Origin: CBDBJR01 sp965206445
GTDB lineage: Bacteria > Pseudomonadota > Gammaproteobacteria > Arenicellales > Poriferihabitantaceae
Length of the DNA: 64,000 bases
Assembly: GCA_965206445.1 (NCBI GenBank)
Contig: CBDBJR010000002.1
Span: 2,232,001-2,296,000, forward strand
Direction of reading: 5' to 3'
Position numbers and translations under genes: made by a program. Positions within the stretch are counted from its first letter, which is position 1. Each line of letters opens with the position of its first letter. Positions 26,263 through 34,875 of the stretch are shown one piece after another. The notes beneath the pieces were generated by a model that worked only from the letters and a program-made list of their open reading frames with translations, had not been told where the DNA came from and made no database searches.

Positions 26263-27083
26263 AGCCGCACCTCGTCGGCACGACCGGTACGGCCCCAAAA
26301 GAGCTGGCGCACCGCGTCGCTGTTTTGACGGCCCGGTTGTTCGCTATAGCACAGCACCGGCACCAGCCGCGGGCGCGCGCCGTGCACTTGCGTTACCCGA
26401 TGCAGCGTCCGCTGGCCGCCGAAAATCAGCAGCGTGCCGGCGGTAAACGGCAGCTCGACCACGCGGCTGCGGTCGCCGTCCAGAATCGCATTGACCAGCG
26501 CCTTCTCATTGTCCAGGCCGCGAATCAGCGGTGCATATTCAAACGTACCGCCTGATTCGGGCGGTTGCAGCATCAGCGTGACCGTGAATTCCGATTCGTC
26601 AAAATGCCAGCCGTGCTGTCCGCGATCGACAAACACATTGATCGAGCAGGCGCCGAGCGGGTCGGCAAAATGAAACAGCGGCTGCTTGTCGAGCGTATAG
26701 CCGATGAAATCCTTGAGCGGAGCCCACAGATATAGCTGCCGCAATGCGCTCTGCTCGTCGATCAGGTCGTAGCCCACCGAGCCGACGAAAGTCCGCTGCT
26801 GCCGTTGCTCAACCGGGTCCGCCGACCCATCGGTCGCGTGCTCGGTCAGGTAGGCATTGTGGCTGCCGTCGCAGAAGTAGGCTTGCTCGCACAGGCGATT
26901 GGCTTCGGCGGCCAACTGCGCCAGTGCCTGCGGCACAATAAAATCCGGCAATATGCACAGGCCGGTGGCCAGATAGTCCCGCCGGCACTGCTGCGCAAAC
27001 GCCGCGCCGGCGGCCGTCTGCAAGTCCCGTATCGGATAACGCGAGGTGTTCACCCATTCGGCGGCGTGATGTAGATTTGTCAT
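26259..27083 (-). CDS. Fe(II)/2-oxoglutarate-dependent oxygenase family protein
   Basis: 274 residues. HGWHFDESEFT gives the HxD ligands, TLHRVTQV the distal His, and RPRLVPVLCYSE the 2-oxoglutarate Arg. ATG 27083 has GAGGA upstream; residues before it in the open frame (to 27182) are not conserved. First gene of the run 2OG oxygenase - PhyH - GST - TPR, with GTGA coupling to the next. The substrate cannot be inferred. Confidence 0.85.
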   Translation of the reverse strand: MTNLHHAAEWVNTSRYPIRDLQTAAGAAFAQQCRRDYLATGLCILPDFIVPQALAQLAAEANRLCEQAYFCDGSHNAYLTEHATDGSADPVEQRQQRTFVGSVGYDLIDEQSALRQLYLWAPLKDFIGYTLDKQPLFHFADPLGACSINVFVDRGQHGWHFDESEFTVTLMLQPPESGGTFEYAPLIRGLDNEKALVNAILDGDRSRVVELPFTAGTLLIFGGQRTLHRVTQVHGARPRLVPVLCYSEQPGRQNSDAVRQLFWGRTGRADEVRL

Positions 27084-27201
27084 ACGGCGGTCCTCACTGT
27101 TGGCGATGTTTGAGTAGCGGGTTTGGTGATTATACCGAGATGCCGATAATACGCCACCTACCGGCTGGCCGTCCAACCCCAACGCCCGCCGGCGGATACG
27201 G

Positions 27202-27951
27202 CTAACGCGGCGCGCGCACGGGCAACAGAAAAAAGTGGATGATGAGTGACAACACCGCTACTGTCAACGACAGGTACATCGCGCTCCGCCAGGGATGGAA
27301 AGGCGAATCCAGCACGTCGAAACGATCGACAAAAATGGTTTCGCAGGCCCGGTCGCCGGTGTCGGTGCGGGTGGTGCTGGTGCCGCGCTTCGGATTGCCG
27401 GCGGCGCCGTAGTGCGCCAGCCAGCCTTTGACGCGGACTTGATCGCCGACCTTCACCCCGGCGATTTTTTTTCTGATCCGCCCATCGTTCGACAGCAAAT
27501 GGTTGTTGGACACCTGGTCATCGCGGAATCCGGCCTGGGCTTCGGCGTCGCGGATTTCGATATTGCAGCTGAATATGCCGTTCCAGACGCGCAGTTTGCT
27601 CAATATCCGCGACGACAGATTGCCGCCCCAGACGACACAGAAATCGGCGACGTTCAAATAATCATTGGCGCGCCGGTGCATCAGACTCCGCCCGTCGTGC
27701 CGCCGCATCGACACCACCATGCCGTACAGGTCGTATTCGTACACCGGGTCAACGTCGTAGCGGACGCCGGCGTAATCGACGCTGAACGGCTGCCGTGCGG
27801 TCGGCGCCTGAGCGGGCGGCTGGGCGAGCTCGGCCCGCGGCGCGACGCGGTGCGGAATATCATTGCGGTTCCAGCACGACACCAGCAGCACGGTGATGGC
27901 CGCCAACCACACCGCGCCGTTGACATTTTCAACCCACGCTCGGCTCATCAC
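27202..27951 (-). CDS. Membrane-anchored hypothetical protein
   Basis: 249 residues, not recognised. One hydrophobic helix near the N-terminus (about 13-26) and one at the C-terminus (about 226-243) flank a soluble domain. Conserved-looking segments are VYEYDLYGMVVSMRRHD, NVADFCVVWGGN, SNNHLLSNDGRIRKKI and KVGDQVRVKGWLAHY; the last resembles an OB-like beta-barrel strand pair. The domain is probably periplasmic, inferred only from the helices. It follows the carbonic anhydrase by 38 bases on the same strand. Confidence 0.7.
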   Translation of the reverse strand: MMSRAWVENVNGAVWLAAITVLLVSCWNRNDIPHRVAPRAELAQPPAQAPTARQPFSVDYAGVRYDVDPVYEYDLYGMVVSMRRHDGRSLMHRRANDYLNVADFCVVWGGNLSSRILSKLRVWNGIFSCNIEIRDAEAQAGFRDDQVSNNHLLSNDGRIRKKIAGVKVGDQVRVKGWLAHYGAAGNPKRGTSTTRTDTGDRACETIFVDRFDVLDSPFHPWRSAMYLSLTVAVLSLIIHFFLLPVRAPR

Positions 27952-27989
27952 GCAGACGCCCCAACCACCCAGCCGCCCGGCATCCGGGT

Positions 27990-28607
27990 TCAGGGTTTCC
28001 GCCGCCGCTCGCTGAGCGATGATATGCTGATATCGAGGTCTTTCAGGATGCCGTTGCCGATATTATAAATCCAGCCATGCACGGATAGCGGCAGGTCGCC
28101 GTTCCAGGCCTTGACCACGGTCGTGGTATCGCAGACGTTTTTCACCTGCTCGATCACGTTGAGCTCGCACAGCCGATCGAGCTTTTGCTCCGCTTCCAGC
28201 CCCCGCAGGCTATCGGCGTTCAAGTGCGCCACGTCCTCAACGTGGCGCAGCCAGTTGTCGATCAACCCGTGCTCCCGGGGGTCCATCGCCGCCCGCACAC
28301 CGCCGCAGCCGTAGTGGCCGCAGACGATAATGTGCCTGATTTGCAGCACATCGACCGCATACTGAATCACCGACAGGCAATTCAGGTCGGTGTGCGCAAC
28401 GACGTTGGCGATATTGCGGTGCACAAACACCTCGCCCGGCGGCAAATCGACGATCTGATTGGCCGACACGCGGCTGTCCGAGCAGCCAATCCACAGATAT
28501 TCCGGCGCCTGCTGGTGCGCCAGGCGGGCAAAAAAATCCGGCTGGCGCCGCCGGATGCGGTCGACCCAGGCCAGGTTGTTGTCGAATAAATGCTGCAACG
28601 GATGCAT
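27990..28607 (-). CDS. can: Beta-class carbonic anhydrase
   Basis: Interconverts CO2 and bicarbonate. 205 residues. Zinc ligands: Cys and Asp in GCSDSRV near residue 42, and His/Cys in CGHYGCGG near 98-103. The bicarbonate-pocket region VFVHRNIANVV is present. ATG 28607 is preferred; a GTG at 28637 is in frame. A TATAAT on the minus strand (28619-28614) sits only a few bases upstream of the ATG, so the message may be almost leaderless. Confidence 0.93.
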   Translation of the reverse strand: MHPLQHLFDNNLAWVDRIRRRQPDFFARLAHQQAPEYLWIGCSDSRVSANQIVDLPPGEVFVHRNIANVVAHTDLNCLSVIQYAVDVLQIRHIIVCGHYGCGGVRAAMDPREHGLIDNWLRHVEDVAHLNADSLRGLEAEQKLDRLCELNVIEQVKNVCDTTTVVKAWNGDLPLSVHGWIYNIGNGILKDLDISISSLSERRRKP

Positions 28608-28673
28608 GGCGGGATTATACCCTGCCCGCCGGCGCACGGCAGCAACGACGTCGCGACCGGCGCGCGCCGCCGG

Positions 28674-30167
28674 TCAGCCCGGCTGGCGCTTGAAAAAAGC
28701 CTTGTAGACGCCGACCAGCAGCGTCAGCACACCGGCAATCAGCAGGCCAAACGCAATCGGGCGACCCACAAACCCGCTCCATTCAAAATGCAGCATCTGC
28801 ATCGCCTGGGCGAATGTCTGCTCACCGATTTTACCCAGAATCAGCCCCAGCACGATGCCGGCGACCGAGTACCCGGAGCGGCGCAGAAAAAACCCGGCGA
28901 CCCCGGCAATGAACATCACCAGCACGTCAAGGGTCAAACCGCGCACCGCGTAGGCGCCGACCGTCGCCAGACACAAAATCATCGGCGCGAGGAACTGAAA
29001 CGGGATGCGCAGCAGGTTGACAATGGTTCTCGTTTCCAGATAGCCGACCACCAGGATCGACAGGTTGGCAAAAAACATCGCGGCAAACACCACCCACACC
29101 AGATCGGCGCTGTTGAGAAACACCAGCGGGCCGGGCTCCATATCGTGCATCTGAAACACGCCCACCATCATCGCCGTCAGCGCGCCGCCGGGCAATCCGA
29201 GCGCCAGCAGCGGAATCATCGCCGCCCCGGTGGCCGCATTGTTTGCCGTTTCGGAACAAATCACGCCTTCCAGTTTGCCGCGGCCAAATTCCTGTTTGTC
29301 TTTTGACCAGCGCACCGCCTCGTTGTAGCCCATGAACGCCGCCAGCGTGGCGCCGATGCCCGGCAGAATGCCGCAGAAAAACCCGATCAGAATCGAGCGC
29401 ACCACCGCCACCTTGTGGGCAATCAATTCGGCCAGCGTGGGGAAATCGATGCTCATTTTCGGCGCCCGATAGACGCCCCTGGCCTTCTTTTCGGCTTGAA
29501 CGAAGATCTCCGAGACGGCAAAAAACCCGAGAATCGTCGGGATGAAATGGATGCCGGCCAGCAGATATGGCATGCCGAAATCCCAGCGCTCTATGCCGCC
29601 GACCGGGTCCAGGCCGACAATCGCAATCAGCAACCCGGCCAGGATAGACAGCCAGCCCTTCCAGAACGTGGCGGCGCCGACCGACGAGGCCACCGCCAGG
29701 CCAAAGAAAACCAGCGCAAATATCTCCGGCGGCCCAAATGCGGAGATCGCCCAGGTGGCAATCGGCGCCGTCGCAATCATCATCGCCACCGCCGACACGC
29801 AGCCGCCGAGGGCGGAGCACATCACCGCCGCGCCAACCGCTTTACCGGCCTGGCCTTTGCAGGTCATCGGATAACCGTCAAACGCGGTCGGCGCATTCTC
29901 CGGCGCACCGGGGATATTGAACAAAATCGCCGTAATCGCACCGCCGTAGACACCGGTGCAGTAGATCACCGAAAACAACATGATGCCGTGCTCGGCGGAC
30001 AGATGGGCGGTGAACGGCAGCAAAATCGCCGCCAGTGTCAGCATGCTGACGCCCGGTATCGCGCCAAACAACATGCCGCCGACCACGCCGCCGAAAAATA
30101 TCAGCACCCCGAACGGATCGCTGAACAAGGCAACCGTACCGCCGATAAAGTTGTTCAACGTGTCCAC
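28674..30167 (-). CDS. tctA: Tripartite tricarboxylate transporter large membrane subunit TctA
   Basis: 497-residue polytopic protein with about 12 membrane helices. Signature GAIPGVSMLTLAAILLPFT near residue 37 and its repeat-half counterpart CGILPGIGATLAAFMG near 255 mark TctA. It forms the channel with TctB and takes substrate from periplasmic TctC. The TTT family carries citrate, other carboxylates and some aromatic or sulfonated acids. Start is GTG 30167. Last gene of tctCBA. Confidence 0.93.
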   Translation of the reverse strand: MDTLNNFIGGTVALFSDPFGVLIFFGGVVGGMLFGAIPGVSMLTLAAILLPFTAHLSAEHGIMLFSVIYCTGVYGGAITAILFNIPGAPENAPTAFDGYPMTCKGQAGKAVGAAVMCSALGGCVSAVAMMIATAPIATWAISAFGPPEIFALVFFGLAVASSVGAATFWKGWLSILAGLLIAIVGLDPVGGIERWDFGMPYLLAGIHFIPTILGFFAVSEIFVQAEKKARGVYRAPKMSIDFPTLAELIAHKVAVVRSILIGFFCGILPGIGATLAAFMGYNEAVRWSKDKQEFGRGKLEGVICSETANNAATGAAMIPLLALGLPGGALTAMMVGVFQMHDMEPGPLVFLNSADLVWVVFAAMFFANLSILVVGYLETRTIVNLLRIPFQFLAPMILCLATVGAYAVRGLTLDVLVMFIAGVAGFFLRRSGYSVAGIVLGLILGKIGEQTFAQAMQMLHFEWSGFVGRPIAFGLLIAGVLTLLVGVYKAFFKRQPG

Positions 30168-30213
30168 GGAAAATGCGCTGCGCCTTTAGCTGAGGAGGTT
30201 GCTGTCAGATAAA

Positions 30214-30921
30214 TTACTGAAGAATATTGACCACAGTGGTGCCAATCTCATAAAACGGGCTGAGGTTGCCCACCGGCAGGCCGACGTACAGCAGGCTGAC
30301 AAACAGCACCAGCAGCAGCGTCACCAGCCCCGCCGTCACCAGCCCCATGCGCGCGCCGCGCCGCTCGCCGAACAGATACATCACGCCGAGAATAAACAGC
30401 GGCGCCAGCGCATAAAAGCCAAAATCCTGCAGCAAAGCGGCAAACAGGATCGGCAAAGCCAGGATGCCGCCCACCGGATTGCCCCGGATGGCGGCCAGAT
30501 AAACCGCCACCAGCAAAGCCGCGGACGCCAGTTTCAGCAGCTCCAGCCCGGCCTTGTCCAGCGCCAGCACGGCGGCGATGTATTTGGGCAGCAGCAGGTA
30601 CACAAACGGAATCGCCAGCAGCAAAAACGTCCACCCATACCAGCGCAAACTGGTGTGGGCGGAGGGCGCGTCCCCGGCGTCGCCGTCCTCGGGCTGGTCG
30701 GGCGCCGGCGCAGCGCGGCGCGTGGCGGTGCGGTAGTGCGATACCAGTTGCCCGATGGCCGCGACGGCAATCAACAGCAAGATCGCCCGCGGCCAGGTCG
30801 AGGCGCCGAACTTGTATATTTCTATTTCCCGCTCGAACTCGAACGAGCGGAAATAGAGCAAGGCCACCAGCCCCAGCCACACCGCGGCCTCGACAATATG
30901 GCGGAGGTTCAGCTTACCCAC
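30214..30921 (-). CDS. tctB: Tripartite tricarboxylate transporter small membrane subunit TctB
   Basis: 235 residues with four to six hydrophobic segments and a hydrophilic Pro/Ala-rich loop near 70-90. It is recognised by topology and by its place between tctC and tctA, since TctB sequences are poorly conserved. Start GTG 30921. A degraded partial copy of its first half lies at 37031-37236. Confidence 0.87.
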   Translation of the reverse strand: MGKLNLRHIVEAAVWLGLVALLYFRSFEFEREIEIYKFGASTWPRAILLLIAVAAIGQLVSHYRTATRRAAPAPDQPEDGDAGDAPSAHTSLRWYGWTFLLLAIPFVYLLLPKYIAAVLALDKAGLELLKLASAALLVAVYLAAIRGNPVGGILALPILFAALLQDFGFYALAPLFILGVMYLFGERRGARMGLVTAGLVTLLLVLFVSLLYVGLPVGNLSPFYEIGTTVVNILQ

Positions 30922-30990
30922 GCACCACTCCGGTCAGCTAATTGCAAAACCGTCGCCCGCAGGCAGGCAAGCTGACCGCCCGACCGGCCG

Positions 30991-32019
30991 CTACTTGAGC
31001 TCCAGCCCCATCGCCCGGTACACCTCACGGTACTGCTCGATCGTACCAGCCAGCAGTTCACGCGCCCCGGCGGTGTCACGGAAACTCTCGATCAGGGTCA
31101 TAAACTTGCTCTCGTTGTACTTCTGGTAGCTCGGCTCGCAGTAGGCTTTCTGAAACGCCCATTGCAGCCATTCGACGCGCTCGGCCGGGGCGTCCTTATG
31201 CACATAAAAGCCGCGAAACCGCAGCAGCGGCTCGAAATCGAGGCCGACGTCGGTCAGACTCGGCACCTCGGCAAAAGCAGCGGGCGCCTCCTTCAGGATG
31301 GTCAAAATCGGCTTGAAATCACCCGAGTCGAGAAATTTCCGGACGTCGCCGGGCTGCTCAAACAGCGCGTCCACCTGCCCGCCGACCAGTGCCCCGTAGC
31401 GCGGCGCCCCCTTGTCGAACGAAATCTGCTGGATCTGCATCCCGGTCGCATCGGTAATAAACTTCATCGTCACGCGCTCCATCGAACCTTCCTTGGAGAC
31501 ATTCGCGATGGTCGCCTTGCCGTTCTGCGCTTTCACCCAGGCGACAAACGACGGCCAGTCGGTGTAGCGGTCTTCACTGCTGCGAATGTAGACCTGCGAA
31601 AACGTAATCTGCGAAATGGCCAGCGGAATCAGGTCGGTCGCCGGATTGGGGCGCGACGAATCCAGCGCATGCGCACTGGCCGCATCGTCGATATGCTCCA
31701 GCACGGTGTAGCCGTCCGCCGGGGTCGCCATGAACGCAGTCATGCCGACACTGCCGGAGCCGCCCGGCTTATGGTCACGGTTGATTGCCGCCCCGGTCAA
31801 CCCGGTCACCGCTTTGGCCATCGCCTGGGCCACCTGGCCCGAGCCGCCGGCCGGCCCGTAGGGCACCACCATTGTCAGCGCCCGCTCCGGGAACCCCGCC
31901 GGCCGGTCTTTGCTGGCCGGCAGATTATCGGTCGCACACGCGGCAAAAGCGATATTCGCCGACAAGGCCATCGAGACGACCGCAAGGCCGGCGGAGGTGA
32001 GATATTTCTGCTTGTTCAT
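30991..32019 (-). CDS. tctC: Tripartite tricarboxylate transporter substrate-binding protein TctC
   Basis: 342 residues with a signal peptide (MNKQKYLTSAGLAV to about ANIAFAAC). The Bug/TctC binding fold is shown by FPERALTMVVPYGPAGGSGQ near residue 45, NRDHKPGGSGSVGM and ALVGGQVDALFEQPGDVR. ATG 32019 is set by GAGGAAA 6 bases upstream. Ligand unknown; the nearby SauS/SauT-like pair makes a C2 sulfonate possible, by inference only. Its leader and first codons recur upstream of two unrelated genes (35520 and 36630), and 3' fragments recur at 34686 and 35808. Confidence 0.92.
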   Translation of the reverse strand: MNKQKYLTSAGLAVVSMALSANIAFAACATDNLPASKDRPAGFPERALTMVVPYGPAGGSGQVAQAMAKAVTGLTGAAINRDHKPGGSGSVGMTAFMATPADGYTVLEHIDDAASAHALDSSRPNPATDLIPLAISQITFSQVYIRSSEDRYTDWPSFVAWVKAQNGKATIANVSKEGSMERVTMKFITDATGMQIQQISFDKGAPRYGALVGGQVDALFEQPGDVRKFLDSGDFKPILTILKEAPAAFAEVPSLTDVGLDFEPLLRFRGFYVHKDAPAERVEWLQWAFQKAYCEPSYQKYNESKFMTLIESFRDTAGARELLAGTIEQYREVYRAMGLELK

Positions 32020-32185
32020 CAGTGATTTCCTCGAAATTGGTTGGAATTGGTTGGATCGGCGGGCGTCCGGTTCGCATGGATGATTGCATCGGCACATAGC
32101 GTGTACGGCTGCCCTTTGATTGCATTTTGACGGGTGTCAGGTAAAACAAGTTGCCGAGAATACCCAATTGTTGTGCTGATGTCGA
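32017..32185 (-). repeat. tctC leader repeat, copy A
   Basis: The ~165 bases upstream of tctC, including start and ribosome site, recur with moderate divergence at 35518-35690 and 36628-36800. Shared landmarks: gggcgtccggttcgcatgg, agcgtgtacggctgcc, ttttgacggg and cgagaatacccaattgt. Probably the tctC promoter and 5' leader. Confidence 0.75.
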
Positions 32186-32216
32186 GTGGCGATGGATAGG
32201 CCGATAGATAAGTGGA

Positions 32217-32282
32217 TTCAACCCCGAAGTACAGCCGGTGGGCCTATGCCGAACCATGCCGGTTGTCGCTTGGCGGGTCGAG
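32217..32282 (+). repeat. Dispersed ~50-bp repeat, copy 1
   Basis: Shares ttcaaccccgaagtac, then an ag/aaccNgtgggcctatgccg core, with copies at 32592, 33463 and 38429. Most diverged of the four. Confidence 0.55.
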
Positions 32283-32319
32283 TGGCGCGCTATTATAGAT
32301 GTGTGACCACTCCACCTTT

Positions 32320-32349
32320 CCGTCGTTCCTGCGAAAGCAGGAATGACGG
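32320..32349 (+). repeat. REP-like palindrome
   Basis: Near-perfect palindrome with arms ccgtcgttcctgc and gcaggaatgacgg around a gaaa loop. This form is like the REP sequences scattered in many proteobacterial genomes. Confidence 0.65.
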
Positions 32350-32402
32350 CTTCGAAGCAAAAACACGCATCCGATTGTTGCACTTCGAACTGGAAGTCAG
32401 CA

Positions 32403-32475
32403 GGGGGGTTGGGGGTTAAGGAGTTGGGAGTGCGACCTCAAGGGCTTTAACTCTCCCAACCCCCTTGGGTTTTAA
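32403..32475 (+). repeat. Large imperfect inverted repeat
   Basis: A G-rich left arm (gggggttaaggagttgggag) is mirrored by a C-rich right arm containing ctctcccaaccccc and taacccccc. Could fold as a long hairpin; may be a terminator for converging transcripts or a small mobile element end. Confidence 0.5.
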
Positions 32476-32591
32476 CCCCCCAGCTCCTTCCCATCAGCGG
32501 TGAAGTTGCACTTATAAGCTGAATTCACCTACACATAAACATAATAGGACCCATCCTTCTATAAAGTTATTGTACGGCTTTACTTGGTGAA

Positions 32592-32650
32592 TTTAACCCC
32601 GAAGTACAACCAGTGGTACTATGCCGGATAATGCCTGTTTTCGCTCGACG
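32592..32650 (+). repeat. Dispersed ~50-bp repeat, copy 2
   Basis: taaccccgaagtacaacc, then ctatgccggataatgcctg, then tcgctcgacggg. Lies just downstream of the 32688-33377 gene. Confidence 0.6.
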
Positions 32651-32687
32651 GGTTTGTTATTTTCCTGGTTAATTACAACCAACTCGA

Positions 32688-33377
32688 TCAGCATTCGTCT
32701 AATTCAGAGCTAAACTTAAAATTTACAATGAAGTTTTCCTCCGCTTTTTCATAAGAACTAGAAGTCAGCATCGGTTTTTTCACCTTTGCACACTTCTCAA
32801 AGAACCACCATCGATATTTAATGTCTTGAGGAATGCTACCAAGATTTAACACTCGCTCTTTGCCGAGGTTGAGAATTTTATCCTCAATGAAATCAGGGAA
32901 ACTGCGAATATTTTCGACTGAAAAGCCAACGGAAAAGTCTCCTTGAGCATTGAGATTTAACGAGCCAAATGAGCCGTCAATTCGCTTGGTGTCTCGGAGC
33001 AATCTGGTTTTTACGAGCGCACATAACCACTGTTCATATCGAATCTTAGTGCGGAATCGAGCTCCGTCGTTAGCAATTGTGAGTGAAGTCGGGCCAACCC
33101 AATATAATCTTTTGCTACAACCACTAATTAAATCGCCCTCTGCCTTCATAAAATTGTCAACGTTCTTTTCAAAATCAGGAATTCTGAATCTACCAGCAAC
33201 TTGAAGCTGATCGCTGGCGTAAGAAACATCTGTGATAGCCAGACTTGCCTCCGCTCCTAATACCTTGACAGGGCTTATTATGGGAAATACCCAGATGCGC
33301 CAGAAGAATAGGAAGAGCCCAATGATGATCAGCACTGCCCCTACTATGATTATGGAAAAAATCGCTTTTTTTTTCAT
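32688..33377 (-). CDS. Hypothetical membrane-anchored protein
   Basis: 229 residues, not recognised. An N-terminal membrane helix (about 5-28) is followed by a beta-rich-looking soluble domain with several Cys (SGCSKRLYW, YEQWLCAL, FFEKCAK, and a terminal Cys). ATG 33377 is supported by AGGAAG upstream; the frame opens at 33422. Distinctly AT-rich against the flanking chromosome, so probably acquired. It is bounded by dispersed repeat copies 2 and 3. Confidence 0.65.
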   Translation of the reverse strand: MKKKAIFSIIIVGAVLIIIGLFLFFWRIWVFPIISPVKVLGAEASLAITDVSYASDQLQVAGRFRIPDFEKNVDNFMKAEGDLISGCSKRLYWVGPTSLTIANDGARFRTKIRYEQWLCALVKTRLLRDTKRIDGSFGSLNLNAQGDFSVGFSVENIRSFPDFIEDKILNLGKERVLNLGSIPQDIKYRWWFFEKCAKVKKPMLTSSSYEKAEENFIVNFKFSSELDEC

Positions 33378-33462
33378 TTTCAAGTCTTCCTCATTATTGT
33401 TAGAATGTGCAACCTCCACCATCTCACATCACCATTGGCAAGCCGTTGGTGTGGTCTGCGGG

Positions 33463-33515
33463 TTCAACCCTGAAGTGCAACCAGTGGGCTATGCCGGATA
33501 ATCCCTGATTTAGCC
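33463..33515 (+). repeat. Dispersed ~50-bp repeat, copy 3
   Basis: ttcaaccctgaagtgcaacc, then gggctatgccggataatccc and tgatttagcc. It ends a few bases from the left end of the IS481-like element. Confidence 0.6.
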
Positions 33516-33522
33516 CTTCATG

Positions 33523-34497
33523 TCAAGATATTGTATGGATCCAATACCTTTGGCCCTGCGGCAGTTGTTGGAAGCCGAATTGTATCGGAGTTTGCAGACC
33601 GAGGCTATGGTGGGGAATGACGGTGTTATATTCGACCAGCCAGGCGGCCATTTTGCGGTTAAACAAGGCCAGGTCAGTGAACAGCAAGTCGGCGTGATAA
33701 TCCACGAACTGCTCCTGTATGGTGCGGTTGAAGCGCTCACAATGGGCATTCATTTTGGGTGACCTGGGGTAAGTCCACCAGTGGACAATACCGAGCTGAT
33801 TTAGGCGTTGCTGGAAATCGCCCATGAACTCAGAACCGTTATCGGAGAGCAGGAATTGCGGTTGCACGGGTAGCAGGTCGGTGAGCGCCTCCAGGGCGAT
33901 GGTGGTGTTGCGGCTGGTAGCGGAATTGGCCGCAAAGGCAATGGCAAAGCGGCTGGTGGGGTCGATGAAGGTGAACAGGTAGCGGCGGATGCCGTCGCGC
34001 ATTCGCACCACGGTATCGCAGGCAAACAGGGCCAGTGGCGGCGGCCGGCAGTGTTTGGGTTTGCGTGTTTTGCGGGTACGCAGCAGCGGTTTGAGGCGCC
34101 CGGTGGGTGAGATACGCGCGGGAGCGTGGCGCATTTTATGCGGGTCTTTGGCAATGATGCGCCCGATGGTGGAGACGCTCGGTAGCGCCAGTCGCCGCTG
34201 TGCGCACCAGTCTCGTAATAATACATGGAGTTTGGCCTTGCCGAGGTTGGGGTATTGTCGGCGCAATTGCCGGATTTGCTCGCTCAGGAGCGGTGGCGTG
34301 GCCGGTCGTCGGCACCGGTGCGGAGCACAGGATTCAGGCGTGAGCGCGGCGGCGTTGCCGGCGTTGTGTTTGAGGGTCTGACGCCAGCGATAGAGCGTAC
34401 GAATGCTGACCTTAAGGGCCTCGCTGGCAGCGATTTTGCCGTGCCGGTCGGAAAATTTCAGGATCGCAAGGCGGTGTTGGGCATGTTTGGAAGTCAT
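33523..34497 (-). CDS. IS481-family DDE transposase
   Basis: 324 residues from ATG 34497 (an upstream in-frame start at 34596 would add 33 residues inside the element). N-terminal helix-turn-helix (KIAASEALKVSIRTLYRWRQ) and an integrase-core domain with the three catalytic acids: ACDTVV, LSDNGSEFMGDF and NAHCERFNRT. No frameshift or internal stop, so it may be active. The stop codon lies at the element's left end. Confidence 0.85.
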   Translation of the reverse strand: MTSKHAQHRLAILKFSDRHGKIAASEALKVSIRTLYRWRQTLKHNAGNAAALTPESCAPHRCRRPATPPLLSEQIRQLRRQYPNLGKAKLHVLLRDWCAQRRLALPSVSTIGRIIAKDPHKMRHAPARISPTGRLKPLLRTRKTRKPKHCRPPPLALFACDTVVRMRDGIRRYLFTFIDPTSRFAIAFAANSATSRNTTIALEALTDLLPVQPQFLLSDNGSEFMGDFQQRLNQLGIVHWWTYPRSPKMNAHCERFNRTIQEQFVDYHADLLFTDLALFNRKMAAWLVEYNTVIPHHSLGLQTPIQFGFQQLPQGQRYWIHTIS

Positions 34498-34618
34498 CCC
34501 CCAAACATGCCCTAAATGGGCTACTCGGTAAAACCCCCGGATGCGGTATCCGGCATGGTGAATTTGCATGGCTCTCCTCTTGGGGCGGAGTGCCAAAGGT
34601 TTCTGAACTTATGCAATT
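33523..34618 (-). mobile_element. IS481-like insertion sequence
   Basis: About 1.1 kb with imperfect terminal inverted repeats: 33530-33554 (attgtatggatccaatacct...) against 34592-34617 read in reverse (attgcataagttcagaaacc...), sharing the inner ACCTTTGGC. Exact outer ends and a target duplication are not certain. The right end abuts a truncated aldehyde dehydrogenase fragment, so the element inserted into already duplicated sequence. Confidence 0.7.
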
Positions 34619-34688
34619 GACGAATGGGGTACCGCGATAGCCTGAGCGCTGTACAAGCCGGGAAACGCCGAGCGGCTGACAGTCGCTT
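34618..34688 (+). pseudogene. Fragment of aldehyde dehydrogenase 5' region (remnant A)
   Basis: Matches codons near 39427-39495 of the intact gene (gacgaatgg, accgcg, gtacaagccgg, gccgagcggct). Truncated on the left by the IS and joined on the right to a tctC fragment. Confidence 0.7.
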
Positions 34689-34870
34689 GCTGGAACACCC
34701 ATTGCAGCCATTCAACGCGCCCGACCGGGGCGTCCTTAGGCGCGATAGAAGCCACGAAACCTCAGCAGCGGCGCGAACTCGAGGCCGGTAGCGGTCAGAC
34801 CCGGCACCTCGGCAACGGTGCGGGCGCTGCTTTCAGGATGGCCAGAATCGGCTTGAAATCACGGGGATCC
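34686..34870 (-). pseudogene. tctC 3' fragment (remnant A)
   Basis: Minus-strand match to tctC codons at 31160-31335 (DFKPILAILKAAPA, then a frameshift and a stop inside the equivalent of RFRGFYVHKD). It abuts the stop of the unknown gene at 34876, as though that gene replaced the middle of tctC. Confidence 0.75.
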
Positions 34871-34875
34871 ACAAA

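Larger units (their letters stand above)
32020..32687. other. 668-base intergenic region rich in repeats
   Basis: Contains tctC leader copy A, dispersed repeat copy 1 (32217-32282), a REP-like palindrome (32320-32349), a large imperfect inverted repeat (32403-32475) and dispersed repeat copy 2 (32592-32650). No credible gene is seen. Confidence 0.6.
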
